The notes beneath the pieces were generated by a model, which was not told the origin of the DNA, ran no database searches, and was given only the letters and a program-made list of their open reading frames with translations. Of a DNA stretch of 43,942 nucleotides, positions 16,340 to 24,974 are shown piece after piece. The DNA comes from an uncultured Hyphomicrobiales bacterium (GTDB taxonomy: Bacteria; Pseudomonadota; Alphaproteobacteria; Rhizobiales; Beijerinckiaceae), in the NCBI GenBank assembly GCA_903931945.1, contig CAIZEI010000123.1, positions 1 through 43,942 of the forward strand, given 5' to 3'. The position numbers and the translations under genes are program-made. Position 1 is the stretch's first letter; every line of letters begins with the position of its first letter.

Positions 16340-17200
16340 TCACCGCGCATTCCGCCACAAAATCCACTGGCGGCGCCATTGCGGGATTTCGATCATCGTC
16401 TGGAATGGCTGATAGGCCCGGGTTTCCATCCGCCTGAGGTAGGGCTCCACCAGCGCGAGCGGCAGAAAAGCTGCGCGCGCGGCAGGCGCTATGCACTTGA
16501 AATCAACGCGGGCCGCCGCCAGATGCTGGCGCGCAATGGCCCGCATTCCGCCAAGCGCAGCCAATAAAGCTGGCGAGGCTTTTCCGATCACAGCATCCTC
16601 GCGCACGGCGCCATGCCGTTTCAACACTTCGAGGGGAAGGTAGCATTGGCCCCGCGCAGCGTGCCATGGCAAGGCCCGCAACAACCCGGCGATGGCATAG
16701 GCGATGCCGCCATGGCCTGCCGCGTCGATCCCGCCGGGGTCTTCGCCCCGGTTGAGAATCAGGCTCGCCATCCGGATCAATGCGGATGAGGTTTCGCCGC
16801 AATAGCCATCGAACTGACGCAAGCCGGGCATCGGATCATCGTAGAGATCGAATGTCCGCGCATCGACAAGATTGGTGAGAGCCGCACGCGGGAGCTTGCA
16901 GACATTGACGGTATTCAACAATGCTGAAGCGACGGGATGGGCGGCGATATCGCCGCGCCCCTCCCCTTCCAGGGCGTCGCGCCACCACTGGAACCGGATT
17001 TCGCCGGGCATCGGATCTGAAACAATATCCCGCACGCGCGCGACATCGAGACTGAACGCAAACAGCGCGTGCAAATGCGGTCGCGCGGAGGCAGGCGCAA
17101 ACAGGCAGCTCAGCCAGCGATCGCAGTCGCCCGCGCGCAGCAATTTTTCGCAATGCGCATAGGCCTCGCCAAGTCTCGGGTCTGGAATATCGTCGATCAA
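16340..17200 (-). CDS. Squalene/phytoene synthase family protein, NDUFAF6-like
   Basis: 286 residues. The all-helical isoprenoid-synthase fold is recognisable from SCLFAPASARPHLHALFAFSLDVARVRD and FDGYCGETSSALIRMAS. The Asp-rich motifs needed for prenyl diphosphate chemistry are incomplete, and the protein lacks a DDxxD-type site. It starts with a four-base overlap (ATGA) after an Mth938/NDUFAF3-like gene. Human NDUFAF6 and NDUFAF3 are both mitochondrial complex I assembly factors, so this pair probably assists NADH dehydrogenase assembly rather than making carotenoids (inference from family and context). Confidence 0.82.
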   Translation of the reverse strand: MIDDIPDPRLGEAYAHCEKLLRAGDCDRWLSCLFAPASARPHLHALFAFSLDVARVRDIVSDPMPGEIRFQWWRDALEGEGRGDIAAHPVASALLNTVNVCKLPRAALTNLVDARTFDLYDDPMPGLRQFDGYCGETSSALIRMASLILNRGEDPGGIDAAGHGGIAYAIAGLLRALPWHAARGQCYLPLEVLKRHGAVREDAVIGKASPALLAALGGMRAIARQHLAAARVDFKCIAPAARAAFLPLALVEPYLRRMETRAYQPFQTMIEIPQWRRQWILWRNAR

Positions 17201-17592
17201 AGGGTCGCCAAAAACGCGCCAGCGACGCGACGGCGTTCGCCCAGCAAGATATTGTAAGTCGAAACCGCTGATCCTGTCGCCATAAAATCGAACCTGATAT
17301 TGTTCTCGCGCAAAGCCATGCGCGTCGCCTCAGGAAGCGGAAATGGCGCGGCGCCCATGCCGATCATCAGCAATTCGACGGTTCCGGGATCGCCCGCAAA
17401 AAGATCGGCAAGTGACGCAGGCGTAATTTCCGCAGGCGCGACCGGCGCCCAGGCGCGAACGCCCTCTGGCAGCGCCAGAATGGAGCCGCGGTGCGACATA
17501 TCCGCGAAACGGAACCCGCCCGCTCCATAGGCCTCGATCACATGCTGGCCGGGCAAAAAACCTTCATACAGTGTTGCTGGCGTTTGTGGCAT
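17197..17592 (-). CDS. Mth938-like (DUF498) protein, NDUFAF3-like
   Basis: 131 residues, single Mth938/DUF498 domain: an N-terminal beta region with IEAYGAGGFRFADMSHRGSI, then VELLMIGMGAAPFPLP, and a final FDFMATGSAVSTYNILLGERRRVAGAFL. Homologues of mitochondrial complex I assembly factor NDUFAF3 are conserved near yajC-secD-secF in Alphaproteobacteria. Here the order is kept but two unrelated insertions (isochorismatase-fold gene and VapD pair) separate it from secD. Translational coupling with the NDUFAF6-like gene (ATGA overlap) supports a joint role at the membrane. Confidence 0.88.
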   Translation of the reverse strand: MPQTPATLYEGFLPGQHVIEAYGAGGFRFADMSHRGSILALPEGVRAWAPVAPAEITPASLADLFAGDPGTVELLMIGMGAAPFPLPEATRMALRENNIRFDFMATGSAVSTYNILLGERRRVAGAFLATL

Positions 17593-17629
17593 GGCGCGAT
17601 TATAGCGGCATCGCGCGCAGACGAACAGT

Positions 17630-18289
17630 TCAATTCCCGAACCTGATCAAATCGCCGCGTGTCACAGTCACGTTCTCGACCAGCGCCGTGGGCCCGCCCT
17701 TTGCAAGGTGCCATGTTGCATAGAGTTCGTTGAACGCGTCTTCTGACGCCATACCGTCGACCGGAACGATGGCTTTGTAGCCGCGTTCCGTCGCGCCCTG
17801 ACTGGTGCCAGCGACTGCTCCCTGCGCCGATGTGCCGGTGACGATCACAGTTTTGACGCCATGGGCGGCGAGCCCCGCTTCAAGGTCGGACCCATAGAAT
17901 TTGTTCGCGCCGCGACCGTTCTTGATCAGGAATTCGCCTGCGTGCGGCACAATCGAGGGATCAGCCATATCCTCGAATTTCGGATTCTGCCCGGTCAGAT
18001 TATAGACCACCAGCATATTGTGGGCGCGCGCGGCGTCGATCAGCTTCTTGACGTCCGGCAGCATGGCCGCACAGCGCGGACGCGCGCCGCAATTGGCCTT
18101 CATAAGATCGAGCACCAGCAGCGCCGTCGTGGCAGGATCGACAGTCACAGGCCTGAGTTCAGGCGCGGGCGGAAGTTTAACGCTGCCCCATTCGGCGGTG
18201 ATGTCGCCAGCCAGAGCTGGCAATCCGGCAAGAAGGCTCGCGGCTGCGACGAGCGCAAAACGGCTGTTACGACTGGCGAAATGAAACAT
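17630..18289 (-). CDS. Secreted isochorismatase-fold protein lacking the catalytic cysteine
   Basis: 219 residues, starting with a signal peptide (residues 1-28, cut after ALAG or nearby). The isochorismatase fold is clear: LLVLDLMKANC with Asp61, LIKNGRGANKF with Lys123, and TVIVTGTSAQGAVAGTSQGA at about 147-166. In cysteine hydrolases of this family the nucleophile follows TG by five residues (TG....CV). The aligned residue here is Ala158, so nicotinamidase-like chemistry is not expected. True isochorismatases also lack that cysteine, so catalysis by Asp/Lys on a vinyl ether or a non-enzymatic role remains possible. A periplasmic location is unusual for the fold. Confidence 0.78.
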   Translation of the reverse strand: MFHFASRNSRFALVAAASLLAGLPALAGDITAEWGSVKLPPAPELRPVTVDPATTALLVLDLMKANCGARPRCAAMLPDVKKLIDAARAHNMLVVYNLTGQNPKFEDMADPSIVPHAGEFLIKNGRGANKFYGSDLEAGLAAHGVKTVIVTGTSAQGAVAGTSQGATERGYKAIVPVDGMASEDAFNELYATWHLAKGGPTALVENVTVTRGDLIRFGN

Positions 18290-18392
18290 GGCTTCCCTCC
18301 GGCGCGCGCCATGTGGTCTGACGCATTGTTAGCGCCATTCTGCAGGGAATTCCGCCAGACGCAAGACACCCGGCGCGCCGTTTTTGCGGAGA

Positions 18393-19346
18393 TTACGCCC
18401 GCGCCTTGGCAGCGCCTTTGGGCGCAGGCGCATCGCCTTCGGCGCGCTGCGCATCGGTGCGCACGCCCAGATAGATCAGGATCGGCGAACAGATGAACAC
18501 AGATGAATAGGTCGCCACAAACAGGCCCCACAGCATCGCGATGGAAAAGGACTGGATGACATGGCCGCCGAAAATCACCAGCGACAACAGCGCCAGAAAC
18601 ACCGTCGTCGCGGTCATGATCGTGCGCGGCAACACCGCATTGACCGAGAGGTCGATCATGTCGGCGATCGGCATGCGCTTGTATTTGCGCATCATCTCGC
18701 GGATGCGGTCGAGCACGACGACGGTTTCATTCAGGGAATAGCCGACAATCGTCAAAATCGCCGCGATGGATGTTGTGTTGAACTCAAGCTGGGTGACCGA
18801 GAAAAACCCGACTGTCAGCAGAAGATCATGCATTGTCGCAATGACAGCGCCAACCGCAAACTGCCATTCAAAGCGGAACCAGAGATAGCTCAGCACCGCG
18901 ACAATCGACAGCACAACGCCGAGCGTTCCCGATTGCACAAGTTCGCCCGAGACGCGCGGGCCCACAACCTCGACCCGACGGAATTCATAATCGCCGCCAA
19001 CGGCGGCCTTCACCTTGTCGACCGCCGCCTGTTGCGCCGAATCGCCGCCCGGTTGCACGCGCACGCGCATCGTCACATCGGTGTTGTTGCCAAAGGCCTG
19101 CACCTCGACCTCGCCGAGGTTCAATTTGTCGCCAATGCCGCGCAACGCTGAAACATCGGCGTTGCCGGTCTTGGCGCGCAGTTCCATCAGCGTGCCGCCG
19201 GCAAAGTCGATGCCAAAATTCATGCCGACGCTCAGGAACATGACGACTGAAAAGATCGACATGACCGCCGAGAACGGGTAGCTCCAGCGCCGGAAACGCA
19301 TGAAGCCGAATTTGGTGTTTTCTGGCGCGAGGCGCAGGAGTTTCAT
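18393..19346 (-). CDS. secF: Protein translocase subunit SecF
   Basis: 317 residues with six transmembrane segments. The first periplasmic loop begins with MNFGIDFAGGTLMELRA (about 42-58), the SecF signature. The C-terminal transport domain contains TIVGYSLNETVVVLDRIRE, another signature, and ends with an Ala/Lys-rich tail. SecF with SecD uses the proton gradient to pull proteins through SecYEG from the periplasmic side. It normally overlaps or abuts secD; here a VapD-like pair separates the two by more than 500 bases. Confidence 0.96.
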   Translation of the reverse strand: MKLLRLAPENTKFGFMRFRRWSYPFSAVMSIFSVVMFLSVGMNFGIDFAGGTLMELRAKTGNADVSALRGIGDKLNLGEVEVQAFGNNTDVTMRVRVQPGGDSAQQAAVDKVKAAVGGDYEFRRVEVVGPRVSGELVQSGTLGVVLSIVAVLSYLWFRFEWQFAVGAVIATMHDLLLTVGFFSVTQLEFNTTSIAAILTIVGYSLNETVVVLDRIREMMRKYKRMPIADMIDLSVNAVLPRTIMTATTVFLALLSLVIFGGHVIQSFSIAMLWGLFVATYSSVFICSPILIYLGVRTDAQRAEGDAPAPKGAAKARA

Positions 19347-19374
19347 GTCTGTTGTCCAACTATGCAGGCTTGGG

Positions 19375-19653
19375 TCAGGTTTTAACGATTTGGGTGAAAT
19401 CCGACCATTGCTCGACCCGGAACGCCCTGATATCGCGAACGGAAGACGGGAAGCAGGGCAGCGATTTCAACGCCTGGATGGCCTGAAACAGGCGCGCCAG
19501 ATCCTCGGATTTGCAGACGTGCAGACTGCCCTGAACCCCAGTGAATTCGTAACTTTCAAGAATTTTGCGAATATCCGAACAAGCCTGCGGAGACCCCTTG
19601 GGATGGTGGCGGTCGGTGTCGCCGACCGGAAGATCGAAAGCCACCGCAAACAT
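19375..19653 (-). CDS. vapD: VapD-family (Cas2-like) endoribonuclease toxin
   Basis: 92 residues. The beginning, MFAVAFDLPVGDTDRHHPKG, has the VapD pattern of a strand ending in Asp7, and the body (ACSDIRKILESYEFTGVQGSLHVC) matches the ferredoxin-like Cas2-type fold of VapD ribonucleases. Its ATG shares one base with the stop codon of the 75-residue gene upstream (TGATG), the arrangement of a toxin-antitoxin pair. It is 28 bases upstream of secF and so is probably on the yajC-secD-secF transcript. The short linker after residue 20 and the lack of additional domains fit a complete protein. Confidence 0.8.
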   Translation of the reverse strand: MFAVAFDLPVGDTDRHHPKGSPQACSDIRKILESYEFTGVQGSLHVCKSEDLARLFQAIQALKSLPCFPSSVRDIRAFRVEQWSDFTQIVKT

Positions 19654-19880
19654 CAGGCCTCCAATGGATCGGTCAGAACATGGCTCGATCGGTAATCGAC
19701 ACCTTCGCCCGTCTTTGGCAGGATGATTCGCATCAATCGGTCGCCATCCGGCAGGGTCTGGCCAACCCCGGTCATCTTGTAGACTTCACCGTCCGGACCG
19801 ATGCGGTGATATTTTCCGACTTGCGCTTCCGCATCGCTTTGCGGTTGCTCGTCATTCCAGTTCCTGGCGACAACATTCAT
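19653..19880 (-). CDS. Small partner of VapD, putative antitoxin
   Basis: 75 residues, not recognised as a named family. It has an acidic start (DEQPQSDAEAQVG) and a basic-hydrophobic middle (KYHRIGPDGEVYKMTGVGQ) ending LTDPLEA. It starts ten bases after the secD stop and ends overlapping vapD by one base. Size, position and overlap are those of the antitoxin in VapXD-type pairs, but sequence alone does not establish neutralisation. Confidence 0.6.
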   Translation of the reverse strand: MNVVARNWNDEQPQSDAEAQVGKYHRIGPDGEVYKMTGVGQTLPDGDRLMRIILPKTGEGVDYRSSHVLTDPLEA

Positions 19881-19890
19881 TCCCGCCTCC

Positions 19891-21513
19891 TCAGATCGGC
19901 AGCGTCTTGGGACGCGCCCAGCGATACCACAGCGCGATCATCATACGCGTCATCGTCACCGCTGTCACAATGGTGGTGATAATGCCAAGACCCAGCGACA
20001 CGGCAAATCCGCGCACCGGGCCGGAGCCCAGAAAGTAAAGGATGACCGCAGCCACCATCATCGTGGCGTTGGAATCGACGATGGTGCCAAAAGCGCGGGT
20101 AAATCCGGCGTCGAGCGCAGACACGATCGAGCGGCCAGCCCTCGATTCCTCGCGAATGCGCTCGTAGATCAGAACGTTGGAATCCACTGCCATGCCGATC
20201 GTCAGAACGATACCCGCAATGCCCGGCAGAGTCAGCGTGGCGCGCAGCAAGACCAGCGAGGCGAATATCAGCGCGATGTGCACAAACAGCGCAAGGTCGG
20301 CAAAAACGCCGAACACGCCGTACGTAATCAGCATATAGCAAACTACCAGCACTGCGCCGACAATGGCGGCCTTTTTGCCAGCGTCGATGGAGTCCTGACC
20401 CAGGCCCGGCCCGACGGTGCGCTCCTCAACAATTGTCAGCTTGGCGGGCAAGGCGCCCGCGCGCAGCAGAATCGACAGGTTGTTGGCCTGTTCAACCGTG
20501 AAATTCCCTGAAATCTGGCCGGAGCCGCCCGTAATCGGCCCCTGAATCACTGGCGCCGAAATCACCTTGTTGTCGAGCACGATGGCGAACGGCTTTCCCA
20601 CATTGGCGCTCGTGACTTCGCCAAATTTCTGGCCCCCCCGAATGTTGAATTTGAAATTGACGACAGGCTGCGACGTGCGCTGGTCAAAGCCCGGCTGCGC
20701 ATCGGTGAGGTCTTCGCCCTGCACCATCACCTGTTTTTCCACAGGGTAATTGGCGATGGGGGCATTGTTTTTGTCGAATTCAGTCAAAGTCTCGACATCT
20801 GCCGGGTCGGCGCCGGGCTGCGCGACGAGGCGAAACTCCAGCTTTGCCGTCGTTCCGACGATCCCTTTCAGGCGCTCGGTGTCCTGCAATCCCGGCACTT
20901 CGACCAGCACGCGGTCGTCGCCGACGCGCTGGATATTGGGTTCGGTCGTGCCAAGCGCATTGACGCGGCGGTTGAGCACTTCAATCGTCTGCTCAACCGA
21001 ACGCCGGATTTTTTCGTTCACGCTGGCGTCGGTGACCGTGAGCTTGACCAGTCCGTCAGGCCCCTCGGCAATGTCGGCGCTCGGCGCCCCGGCTACACCC
21101 AGCAGCGAACTGGTCGAACCGGCCGCCGGCTGCACCAGCTGGCGCAACTTGACCAATGCTTTGGCGCGGTCGGCGGCCACAGGAATATGCACCAGAACGG
21201 TGCGCCCGTCCCGGTCCACGCCAATGCCGCCAGCAAGCCTGATGCTTTCCTCGCGCATGATGCGCCGGACATCGTCGCGCAGGTTGCTGACCTGCGTTTT
21301 CGTCACATCGCCGGAATCCACCTGATACAGCAGATGCGCGCCGCCTTGCAGATCAAGCCCGAGCACAACCTGCTCGATCGGCAGGAATTTCGGCGCGGAT
21401 TTGACCACCGCGTCGAACGTTTCCCTGGTCCAGAAGCTCGGCACGATAACCAGCAGCGCAGCCAGCGTCATGGCCAGGATAGAGGCGACTTTCCAGCGGG
21501 CAAAGCGAAGCAT
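19891..21513 (-). CDS. secD: Protein translocase subunit SecD
   Basis: 540 residues, with six membrane segments and a large periplasmic P1 domain. The N-terminal helix is followed by VVLGLDLQGGAHLLYQVD (about 49-66), the SecD signature. DGRVLVEVPGLQD-type repeats, NFTVEQANNLSILLRAGALPA, and the C-terminal GMAVDSNVLIYERIREE motif are all present. It works with SecF and YajC in proton-driven protein export. The gene lies 48 bases after yajC. Its stop is ten bases from the small VapD partner gene. Confidence 0.97.
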   Translation of the reverse strand: MLRFARWKVASILAMTLAALLVIVPSFWTRETFDAVVKSAPKFLPIEQVVLGLDLQGGAHLLYQVDSGDVTKTQVSNLRDDVRRIMREESIRLAGGIGVDRDGRTVLVHIPVAADRAKALVKLRQLVQPAAGSTSSLLGVAGAPSADIAEGPDGLVKLTVTDASVNEKIRRSVEQTIEVLNRRVNALGTTEPNIQRVGDDRVLVEVPGLQDTERLKGIVGTTAKLEFRLVAQPGADPADVETLTEFDKNNAPIANYPVEKQVMVQGEDLTDAQPGFDQRTSQPVVNFKFNIRGGQKFGEVTSANVGKPFAIVLDNKVISAPVIQGPITGGSGQISGNFTVEQANNLSILLRAGALPAKLTIVEERTVGPGLGQDSIDAGKKAAIVGAVLVVCYMLITYGVFGVFADLALFVHIALIFASLVLLRATLTLPGIAGIVLTIGMAVDSNVLIYERIREESRAGRSIVSALDAGFTRAFGTIVDSNATMMVAAVILYFLGSGPVRGFAVSLGLGIITTIVTAVTMTRMMIALWYRWARPKTLPI

Positions 21514-21561
21514 TCAATGGTTCTCGTGAAAGATTGCGCGAAGTTTCAGGCGGCGCCAGAG

Positions 21562-21888
21562 CTATTCCTTAACTGGTTCGCCCTTGGCGCGAACTTCGGC
21601 GACGCCTGTGCGCAGAAGCCGAATTTTGACGTTTGGCGCGATCTCCACCTCGACCTCGCTGTCGTCAATGGTGCGACTGATTTTTCCAACGATTCCACCC
21701 GCCGCGACCACAGTGTCGCCGCGGCGGAGATTCTTGATCAGATCAAGATGCGCCTGCTGCCGCTTTTGCTGCGGGCGCAAAATCAGAAAATACATGATCA
21801 GCAGGATGATCGCGAATGGCGCGAATTGCATGACCAGATCGGGCATACCGCCGGCGGTCTGGGCATAGGCGGGGGTAATAAAATTCAT
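21562..21888 (-). CDS. yajC: Preprotein translocase subunit YajC
   Basis: 108 residues with one membrane helix at about 20-38, followed by RPQQKRQQAH and the typical LRRGDTVVAAGGIVGKI cytosolic domain. YajC joins the SecDF complex. It is the first gene of the leftward Sec operon; the 113-base gap to the GNAT gene should hold the promoter, though I see no clear elements. Confidence 0.95.
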   Translation of the reverse strand: MNFITPAYAQTAGGMPDLVMQFAPFAIILLIMYFLILRPQQKRQQAHLDLIKNLRRGDTVVAAGGIVGKISRTIDDSEVEVEIAPNVKIRLLRTGVAEVRAKGEPVKE

Positions 21889-22001
21889 TCCAGCAGAACT
21901 CCGGGCGAAGCACCGCGCCCCGGCAAGGGCGCAATTTCGCGCGGACTATAACGGCGAGGGGTGGGAAAGCAATGCCGGCGCGCGAAATTGCCAGGGATGC
22001 C

Positions 22002-23285
22002 CTATTTTCGGCCCAGCAGCCGCATCGCAAAAGGCATCGCCCAGTCGCTTTGCTTGACCCAGCGCTTGGCTCCCAAACGGCTGCTTTCAACGGCGGCGTA
22101 AAACCGTCCCAAACGCGTCGCTGGCAGGATGGAATCGAACATGGCGACGGATTCGTTGCACCAGCTTTCCTTATACCGGGCCTCGCCGATACCAAGATCG
22201 AAAGAGGCCAGACCCTGCGCGCATTTCTGTTCGAGGATCGACTGGAGCAGCAGGTCGCCGGGGCTTGAGCGGGCAATTTCGGGGTCCGCGTCGAATGAAT
22301 TCACCATCAATTGCAGACGCCCGCGATGCGCCGCCCCGCCATAGGTCGCCAGTATCCGCTCATTCAGCATCAGCGCGTGCCATTCCAAAGCATGCGCGGT
22401 CTCGAGAAACTCCCGCGCCTGCGGGGTCTCAAATATGCTGCCGATGTGCTTTTCCCGGAATCGCGCCAGCTTCTGTTCAAAAAAGGCCACAATAATCTTT
22501 CGCCTCATCGCTGGATCGGCAGCCGTCACGTGTGTGAGGTCGCCCGTCGCTTCAAGCTTGCGCCGCTTGGCGCGCAATTTTTTGGCGGTGTCTTTGGACA
22601 GCCGCTCTTTCATGAATGCCTGCGGATCGGCGCCAAGCGCCCCGCCATGAAGGTAGCTGGCGCTGCCCTGATGCGGAAAAATGTCCAGCGGATTCGGGGC
22701 GCCTTCCCAAACCGAGGGCTGATTGGTGAGCAAGAACAGATCGGGTTTGAAACGCGATTTTGCCGCCGACGCCTTCAGCAGTGAAATCAGGTCGTCAGGC
22801 TCGAACGCCACGCCAGGCCGGAACAATCCCATATTGGCGTTGGAATCCTTGCCGCCGAGAAATTCAGCAACGCTGAATATGCCACGCCGCCTCACGCCAA
22901 AGGGCAGGAAGGCGACAGGCTCGCCAGCCGAATTATGCGCAATCACCAGCATCGGCGCGATGCTGAACGATTTGGCGTAAGCCGCCAGCCAGGGCAGCGC
23001 GAACGCGCGCGACTGATAGAATGCGCCAGGACACAGCGTTTCGAGCGTTTCCCAACGCTTCAGCGCAAGCGCCGGATTTTCCAGCACATCGATCCGGCCA
23101 ATCGAACGCGTCTTTCCATCGCGCCGCACGACCGGGCGGGCCTGAGCCAAAGCGCTTTCACACGACAAGGGCGCCGGCGACCGCGAAGAATGCTCATCAA
23201 TGCGCGACTCTGAAGGCTCTTTCCAATCCGATGGGATCGGAAGGCGTTCCAGCGATGTTTCGGACGTTAGTATGCGTGACGACAC
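22002..23285 (-). CDS. CelD/BcsL-type GNAT acetyltransferase-fold protein
   Basis: About 427 residues; start uncertain. The frame reaches a TTG at 23330; the GTG at 23285 follows GAGGCGGAAT and I use it. The first about 80 residues are polar and disordered, followed by two GNAT-like halves of the CelD type: FLPFGVRRRGIFSVAEFLGGKDSNANMGLF and the C-terminal acetyl-CoA domain with ILATYGGAAHRGRLQLMVNSFD and SPGDLLLQSILEQKCAQG. CelD/FemAB-like proteins act in exopolysaccharide or cellulose modification. It is divergent from a polysaccharide deacetylase, in keeping with that role. Confidence 0.78.
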   Translation of the reverse strand: MSSRILTSETSLERLPIPSDWKEPSESRIDEHSSRSPAPLSCESALAQARPVVRRDGKTRSIGRIDVLENPALALKRWETLETLCPGAFYQSRAFALPWLAAYAKSFSIAPMLVIAHNSAGEPVAFLPFGVRRRGIFSVAEFLGGKDSNANMGLFRPGVAFEPDDLISLLKASAAKSRFKPDLFLLTNQPSVWEGAPNPLDIFPHQGSASYLHGGALGADPQAFMKERLSKDTAKKLRAKRRKLEATGDLTHVTAADPAMRRKIIVAFFEQKLARFREKHIGSIFETPQAREFLETAHALEWHALMLNERILATYGGAAHRGRLQLMVNSFDADPEIARSSPGDLLLQSILEQKCAQGLASFDLGIGEARYKESWCNESVAMFDSILPATRLGRFYAAVESSRLGAKRWVKQSDWAMPFAMRLLGRK

Positions 23286-23396
23286 ATTCCGCCTCTGGCG
23301 TTGTAACTGGAAGAAAAAATTTGCATTCAAAGACTACAATAATTTGTGATCGGGCGCCCTCCGGGAGGGGCGCGGTTACGCTGTGGAACGAAGATC

Positions 23397-24449
23397 ATGA
23401 CAGACGTGGTTAAAAAGGGCTTTCGGTCGCGGGCCCTGGGCGCCGGGCTCAAGGCGCTTGGAGCGAGCGGCCTCCCGCGGCTGGCGCAGCCGTTCACACA
23501 GGGCCGCGGCGCCATTTTGATGTTCCACCATATCCGTCCGTGGGCCGGCGGCGTCTTTACGCCCAATCGCGGTCTTGAGATTACGCCGGAGTTTCTCGAC
23601 GAAACGATTGCCGCTCTGCACGGTCGAGGATTTGATATTGTTCCACTGGGAGAGATTCCCGCCCGGCTGCGCCAGCCCAACGAAAAACCGTTCGCCGCGC
23701 TCACGTTCGACGATGGCTATCGCGACAATCTGGTCCACGCAATTCCGGTGCTGGAGAAATATGGCGCGCCCTTCACAATCTATATTGCAACCGGATTTGC
23801 CGATGGAACCGCTCGCCTGTGGTGGGTCGAACTTGAGAACGCCATTCGCGCGCTCGACAGTGTCCCCTTTGCAGGTCAAACTCTGCCCGCCAGCGCGGCG
23901 GACGAGAAAATGGCGGCTTTTCTGGCGATTTACTGGAATTTGCGCGCAGGATCTGAAGCGCGCCTGCTTGACGAAATCGCCAGGATTGCCGCCCTTGCCA
24001 GGATCGATGGCGCAGCGCTGACGCGCGGTCTCTGCATGAACTGGGAGGAGATTGCAAAACTTGCGACCCATCCCCTTTGCACCATTGGCGCCCATACGGT
24101 GACCCACCCGCGCCTTGCGAAACTCGGGGACGCGCCGGCGCGACAGGAGATGGCCGCCAGCCGCGATGCGATCGAAGCGCGGCTGGGTCAACCCGTCCGC
24201 CATTTCGCCTTCCCCGTGGGCGATCCCACCTCGGCGAGCCCGAGAGAATTTGCGGTCGCCGCCGAACTGGGCTTTGACACAGCCGTGACGACCCGCAAGG
24301 GGATGATTTTTGACGCCCACGCGGGGCGCCTGACGGCATTGCCCAGGTTATCCGTCAACGGCGATTATCAGGAACGCGCCTATCTCGAATTATTGCTGAC
24401 CGGGGCGCCCTTCTGGCTCTGGAACCGCGGACGACGGATCGCCGCCTGA
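23397..24449 (+). CDS. Polysaccharide deacetylase (NodB-like)
   Basis: 350 residues from the ATG at 23397. The NodB metal site is complete: ALTFDDGYRDN with the Asp-Asp pair near 118-119, GAHTVTHPRL with the HxxxxH metal ligands near 231-240, and RHFAFPVGDP further on. The first 40 residues are basic without a clear signal peptide, but end in a short hydrophobic stretch (GAILMFHHI). Enzymes of this type remove N-acetyl groups from exopolysaccharide, peptidoglycan or chitin oligomers. The last 60 bases overlap the convergent exosortase-operon gene. Confidence 0.85.
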   Translation: MTDVVKKGFRSRALGAGLKALGASGLPRLAQPFTQGRGAILMFHHIRPWAGGVFTPNRGLEITPEFLDETIAALHGRGFDIVPLGEIPARLRQPNEKPFAALTFDDGYRDNLVHAIPVLEKYGAPFTIYIATGFADGTARLWWVELENAIRALDSVPFAGQTLPASAADEKMAAFLAIYWNLRAGSEARLLDEIARIAALARIDGAALTRGLCMNWEEIAKLATHPLCTIGAHTVTHPRLAKLGDAPARQEMAASRDAIEARLGQPVRHFAFPVGDPTSASPREFAVAAELGFDTAVTTRKGMIFDAHAGRLTALPRLSVNGDYQERAYLELLLTGAPFWLWNRGRRIAA

Positions 24450-24974
24450 CGGACGCGTTGGCGGGGTTGCTCCGGTTGGTTTGTTCAGGATGGGCAGCTT
24501 GCGCCATGCGACCTGCGGCGGCGCGCACCCTTTAGGCGTCGCCAGCGCAATCGCCGCCCCATTCCACGCGTCCGAGCCGCGCAAATGCAGTCCCACGAGA
24601 ATTTGCCGCCAGACGATGCGCGGTCCGATATCGGTCTTCTCCATACCTGCAACGATATCCCGATCATGAACGAATTCAACCGGGCCGAACTGCTCCTTCA
24701 ACGCCGCGGACATTCCCACAGGAATGCGCGAAGCGTCAGGATAAAGGATCAGGAAAATCTCGCCCCCGCATCCCTGCGAGCGATAGATAAATGCAGTCCC
24801 CTCCCCGGAAATCGATTTTTCACTGACATAGCTCAGACCCGCCTCCGCCAGGAGTGGTTTGAGCAAAGGCGGCATATCCCAGGGTGGGGCCGGCTCGTTT
24901 TGCGGGTTGACGGTCCGGAGCCAGATCACAACAAGCACAAGAAGAGCTGCCGCGACATGAAATGCACGCGTCAT
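24390..24974 (-). CDS. Hypothetical membrane-anchored protein, last gene of the exosortase operon
   Basis: 194 residues from the ATG at 24974, which overlaps the exosortase stop by four bases (ATGA). One N-terminal membrane helix (about 4-21) anchors a periplasmic domain with YRSQGCGGEIFLILYPDASR, ARPR-free middle strands, and a Pro/Gly-rich tail. I do not recognise the family. By position it resembles the EpsI-like or other companion proteins found with exosortases. The 3' end overlaps the deacetylase gene by 60 bases in the opposite direction. Confidence 0.6.
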   Translation of the reverse strand: MTRAFHVAAALLVLVVIWLRTVNPQNEPAPPWDMPPLLKPLLAEAGLSYVSEKSISGEGTAFIYRSQGCGGEIFLILYPDASRIPVGMSAALKEQFGPVEFVHDRDIVAGMEKTDIGPRIVWRQILVGLHLRGSDAWNGAAIALATPKGCAPPQVAWRKLPILNKPTGATPPTRPSGGDPSSAVPEPEGRPGQQ

